Assembly: GCA_016744335.1 (NCBI GenBank)
Contig: JADGEO010000029.1
Location: 1 to 47,310 of the forward strand
Source of the DNA: Anaerolineales bacterium
GTDB lineage: Bacteria; Chloroflexota; Anaerolineae; Anaerolineales; Villigracilaceae
DNA length: 47,310 nt
Reading direction: 5' to 3'
Position numbers and translations under genes: made by a program. How positions within the stretch are numbered: position 1 is the stretch's first letter; every line of letters begins with the position of its first letter. The notes beneath the pieces are model-generated. The model was given only the letters and a program-made list of their open reading frames with translations, was not told the DNA's origin and did no database searches. Below, piece after piece: positions 45,256-47,310 of this stretch.

Positions 45256-46020
45256 ATGACGAATAAAACATTCTACGAAGAACAAGATCCAATTATTATT
45301 TGCCGTGACGTTCAAAAATGGTATGGTGATTTTCATGCCCTGCGCGGAATCAATATGGAAGTTCGCAAAGGAGAGGTAGTTGTTATTTTTGGACCCTCAG
45401 GTTCAGGTAAATCTACTTTTATCCGTACCATTAATCGCCTTGAAGAACATCAGGGGGGGAAAATTATTGTAGATAAAATTGAGCTAACGCACGATGTTAA
45501 AAACATCGAATCTATCCGCAAAGAAACGGGAATGGTATTTCAACAATTTAATCTCTTCCCGCATCTGACCGTTTTGCAAAATATAACTTTAGCGCCTTTA
45601 CAAGTTAAAAAACAGAATAAAGCAGAAGCCGAGAAAACCGCGATGGAACTTCTTGAGCGTGTAGGAATTCCTGAGCAAGCTGGCAAATTCCCTGGTCAAC
45701 TGTCGGGTGGACAGCAACAGCGTGTAGCCATCGCTCGTGCTTTAGCGATGAACCCCAAAATTATGCTCTTTGATGAGCCAACCTCAGCACTAGACCCAGA
45801 AATGATTAAAGAAGTGCTAGATGTAATGATAGAACTTGCCAAAAGTGGTATGACAATGATTGTTGTCACCCATGAAATGGGATTTGCTCGCTCAGTAGCC
45901 GACACCCTCCACTTCTTCGATGAAGGACAGCTCGTTGAGAGTGGTCGGCCCGAAGATATTTATAATAACCCCAAAGAAGACCGCACAAAACTCTTCTTAT
46001 CTCAAATTTTGCAACACTAA
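45256..46020 (+). CDS. Amino acid ABC transporter ATPase, AapP-like
   Basis: 254 residues. Walker [11 protein letters not shown]-loop [17 protein letters not shown], signature [20 protein letters not shown], Walker [16 protein letters not shown] and switch His in [11 protein letters not shown]. It matches the polar amino acid class (GlnQ/AapP). It powers the two permeases encoded upstream and completes the four-gene importer. GGAGAAAATGATATT precedes the start, and an ATG eight bases earlier is out of frame. A strong terminator follows. Confidence 0.96.
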   Translation: MTNKTFYEEQDPIIICRDVQKWYGDFHALRGINMEVRKGEVVVIFGPSGSGKSTFIRTINRLEEHQGGKIIVDKIELTHDVKNIESIRKETGMVFQQFNLFPHLTVLQNITLAPLQVKKQNKAEAEKTAMELLERVGIPEQAGKFPGQLSGGQQQRVAIARALAMNPKIMLFDEPTSALDPEMIKEVLDVMIELAKSGMTMIVVTHEMGFARSVADTLHFFDEGQLVESGRPEDIYNNPKEDRTKLFLSQILQH

Positions 46021-46040
46021 AACGAAAAAAAACTCAAAAT

Positions 46041-46071
46041 AAAAAGGCAGTTCTCACGAACTGCCTTTTTT
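46041..46071 (+). terminator. Rho-independent terminator of the amino acid ABC operon
   Basis: GGCAGTTC/GAACTGCC stem with a TCAC loop, preceded by AAAAA and followed by six T, 21 bases after the ATPase stop codon. The rest of the gap to 46211 holds nothing recognisable. Confidence 0.92.
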
Positions 46072-46211
46072 GATTTCTTGCGAATTTCTTTCTCTATGCT
46101 GAAAACGGACATATTTTTTTATTATCGGCACCGTGCAGGGATTAATCCCCCGCTCAATCCCAACCATATTAAAATGAAAGTTTATGACCGTGCCAAGTAT
46201 AAGATGCTTAA

Positions 46212-47105
46212 TTATTCTGCTCCAAGCCCACACCACCCTAAGCTCTTCTCCCATAAAATTTGTGCCTTTTCTTCATTATAGGATTCTTCACTGGATTTTT
46301 TTTCTTCACCGTCAACGATAAACTTCCCGCCAACGCTCGCGAATTTAGGCTTGGTTGCCGCAACGATATACGAATCGGACGCTTCATCTAACGATCGCGC
46401 AAAAGGCATCCGTGCCAGAAATTGCGAATAAAAGAATCTCTCAAAAGGCGATTTTCGCCGCGCACCAATCGCCGCCGGGACAAAACCCGGGCAAACGGCA
46501 TTCGATGTCACGCCCGTCCCCGCAAGTAGACGATTCAACTCGTAAGCAAACCACATATTTGCCAATTTAGAATTTTTATAGAAAACCTGCGCGTCAAAGT
46601 ATTTTTCTGCTTTTAGATTGTCGTAATCAAAATCAGGTGGGGGACCTTGCTTAAGCTCTGGGTTATGCAAAGACGATGAAACAGTAATCACCCGCGCTGG
46701 CGCAGATGCTTTTAAGTTGTCAATCAATAAATTCGTCAGCAAAAAATGCCCCAAATGATTGACCCCAAAAGTCATTTCAAAACCATCAGTGGTGAATCTG
46801 CCTTCTTTGCTATCAAACATCTGCCCCGCATTATTAATCAAAAGATGCAGGGGATAGCCCTTCGCCTGAAAAGCGGATGCACACGCCCGAATCGACTCGA
46901 ACGATGCCAAATCAAGCGGAATTGTTTCAATCTTGGCATCTGAATTCGTATTGCGAATTCGCTCAATCGCTTTCTTGCTAGTTTCCTGGTTACGGGACGC
47001 GAGAATAACGCGATACCCCTTTCCTACCAATTTCTGGACTGTAGCGAAGCCAATCCCGCCATTCCCACCGGTGATCATTACGACACGTTCTTGATTTTTT
47101 GACAT
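46212..47105 (-). CDS. Short-chain dehydrogenase/reductase (retinol dehydrogenase-like)
   Basis: 297 residues, AAGGAAAAC ribosome site. NAD(P)-binding TGGNGGIGFATVQKL, NNAG in HLLINNAGQMFDSKE, the catalytic Ser in VITVSSSLHNPE and YxxxK in AQVFYKNSKLANMWFAYELN, followed by CPGFVP. ASRNQ after the second strand suggests NADPH preference. The overall layout is that of the RDH/WW-oxidoreductase-like group of classical SDRs. Substrate unknown; the gene stands alone. Confidence 0.92.
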   Translation of the reverse strand: MSKNQERVVMITGGNGGIGFATVQKLVGKGYRVILASRNQETSKKAIERIRNTNSDAKIETIPLDLASFESIRACASAFQAKGYPLHLLINNAGQMFDSKEGRFTTDGFEMTFGVNHLGHFLLTNLLIDNLKASAPARVITVSSSLHNPELKQGPPPDFDYDNLKAEKYFDAQVFYKNSKLANMWFAYELNRLLAGTGVTSNAVCPGFVPAAIGARRKSPFERFFYSQFLARMPFARSLDEASDSYIVAATKPKFASVGGKFIVDGEEKKSSEESYNEEKAQILWEKSLGWCGLGAE

Positions 47106-47252
47106 AAGTTTTCCTTAAAGTTCTCAGAAGATTATTTTTGAAAAATGTTTAGATATTTTACTATTCAGACATTCTCTTGTAAATCATTGCCGTTGAGATT
47201 TTGTATTAGTCATAACAGGGGAGCGTGATATGTCAGGGCAAACGCACTAAAA

Positions 47253-47310
47253 TTAGAGAGAGTAGAACCCCTCTAGCACCTTGAGCAGATACTTTTCATC
47301 CCATCCAGCA
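47253..47310 (-). CDS. C-terminal end of a gene running off the window
   Basis: Read on the minus strand from the edge: GWDEKYLLKVLEGFYSL then TAA (47253-47255). The frame is open and protein-like over its 18 codons, but too short to name. It lies upstream of the SDR gene with about 145 bases between them. Confidence 0.35.
   Translation of the reverse strand, partial: AGWDEKYLLKVLEGFYSL

Overview
The window looks like a chromosomal stretch of a Chloroflexota bacterium, most likely Anaerolineae-like. This is inferred from protein style and not proven: lipoproteins with a lipobox followed by long Ala/Glu/Pro-rich linkers, a class I xylose isomerase, URO-D plus corrinoid protein remnants and a SOS-type recA promoter. 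No rRNA gene, complete tRNA gene, CRISPR array or complete transposase was seen.

Region 1 (1-15.2 kb, minus strand) is a glycan-use locus. It reads lacI-type regulator > sugar-binding lipoprotein > two permeases > GH31 alpha-xylosidase-like > GH3 beta-glycosidase, followed by a GH65 phosphorylase/beta-phosphoglucomutase fusion and xylose isomerase. Together these suit uptake and breakdown of xylose-substituted glucans. A strong promoter carrying two inverted copies of a LacI-type operator precedes the regulator. Older material is decaying inside the locus. A URO-D-like methyltransferase gene survives only as its two ends on either side of the GH65 gene. Its partner corrinoid-protein gene has two nonsense codons and has lost the cobalamin-motif Asp. 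A mutarotase-like gene is cut short.

Region 2 (15.2-22.1 kb) is accessory DNA bounded by two 402-bp direct repeats about 96% identical. Each repeat has a promoter-like element, a region that could be a small RNA, the 3' end of a tRNA and a hairpin terminator. Between them lie a truncated trypsin-like protease, an unknown lipoprotein, a small unknown protein, and a LolA-like protein translationally coupled to a MacB-like ABC transporter. Two small damaged genes, one of them PC4/YdbC-like, lie just outside.

Region 3 (22.2-29.5 kb) is core metabolism: a FadH-type dienoyl-CoA reductase, aspartokinase, aspartate-semialdehyde dehydrogenase, panB and a class I aminotransferase. Region 4 (29.6-36.2 kb) holds a candidate DUF2283/nuclease toxin-antitoxin pair, a DsbA-like protein, an aldo/keto reductase, a membrane protein of unknown function, an MFS exporter and a MATE/ANKH-like protein. 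Region 5 (36.2-41.3 kb) has recA behind a promoter with a SOS-like box, an M23 peptidase lipoprotein, a transglutaminase lipoprotein and a saccharopine dehydrogenase-family protein. Region 6 (41.4-46.1 kb) is a complete polar amino acid ABC operon with a clear promoter and a structured leader. An SDR reductase and the tail of another gene end the window. Short palindromic repeats fill many gaps.
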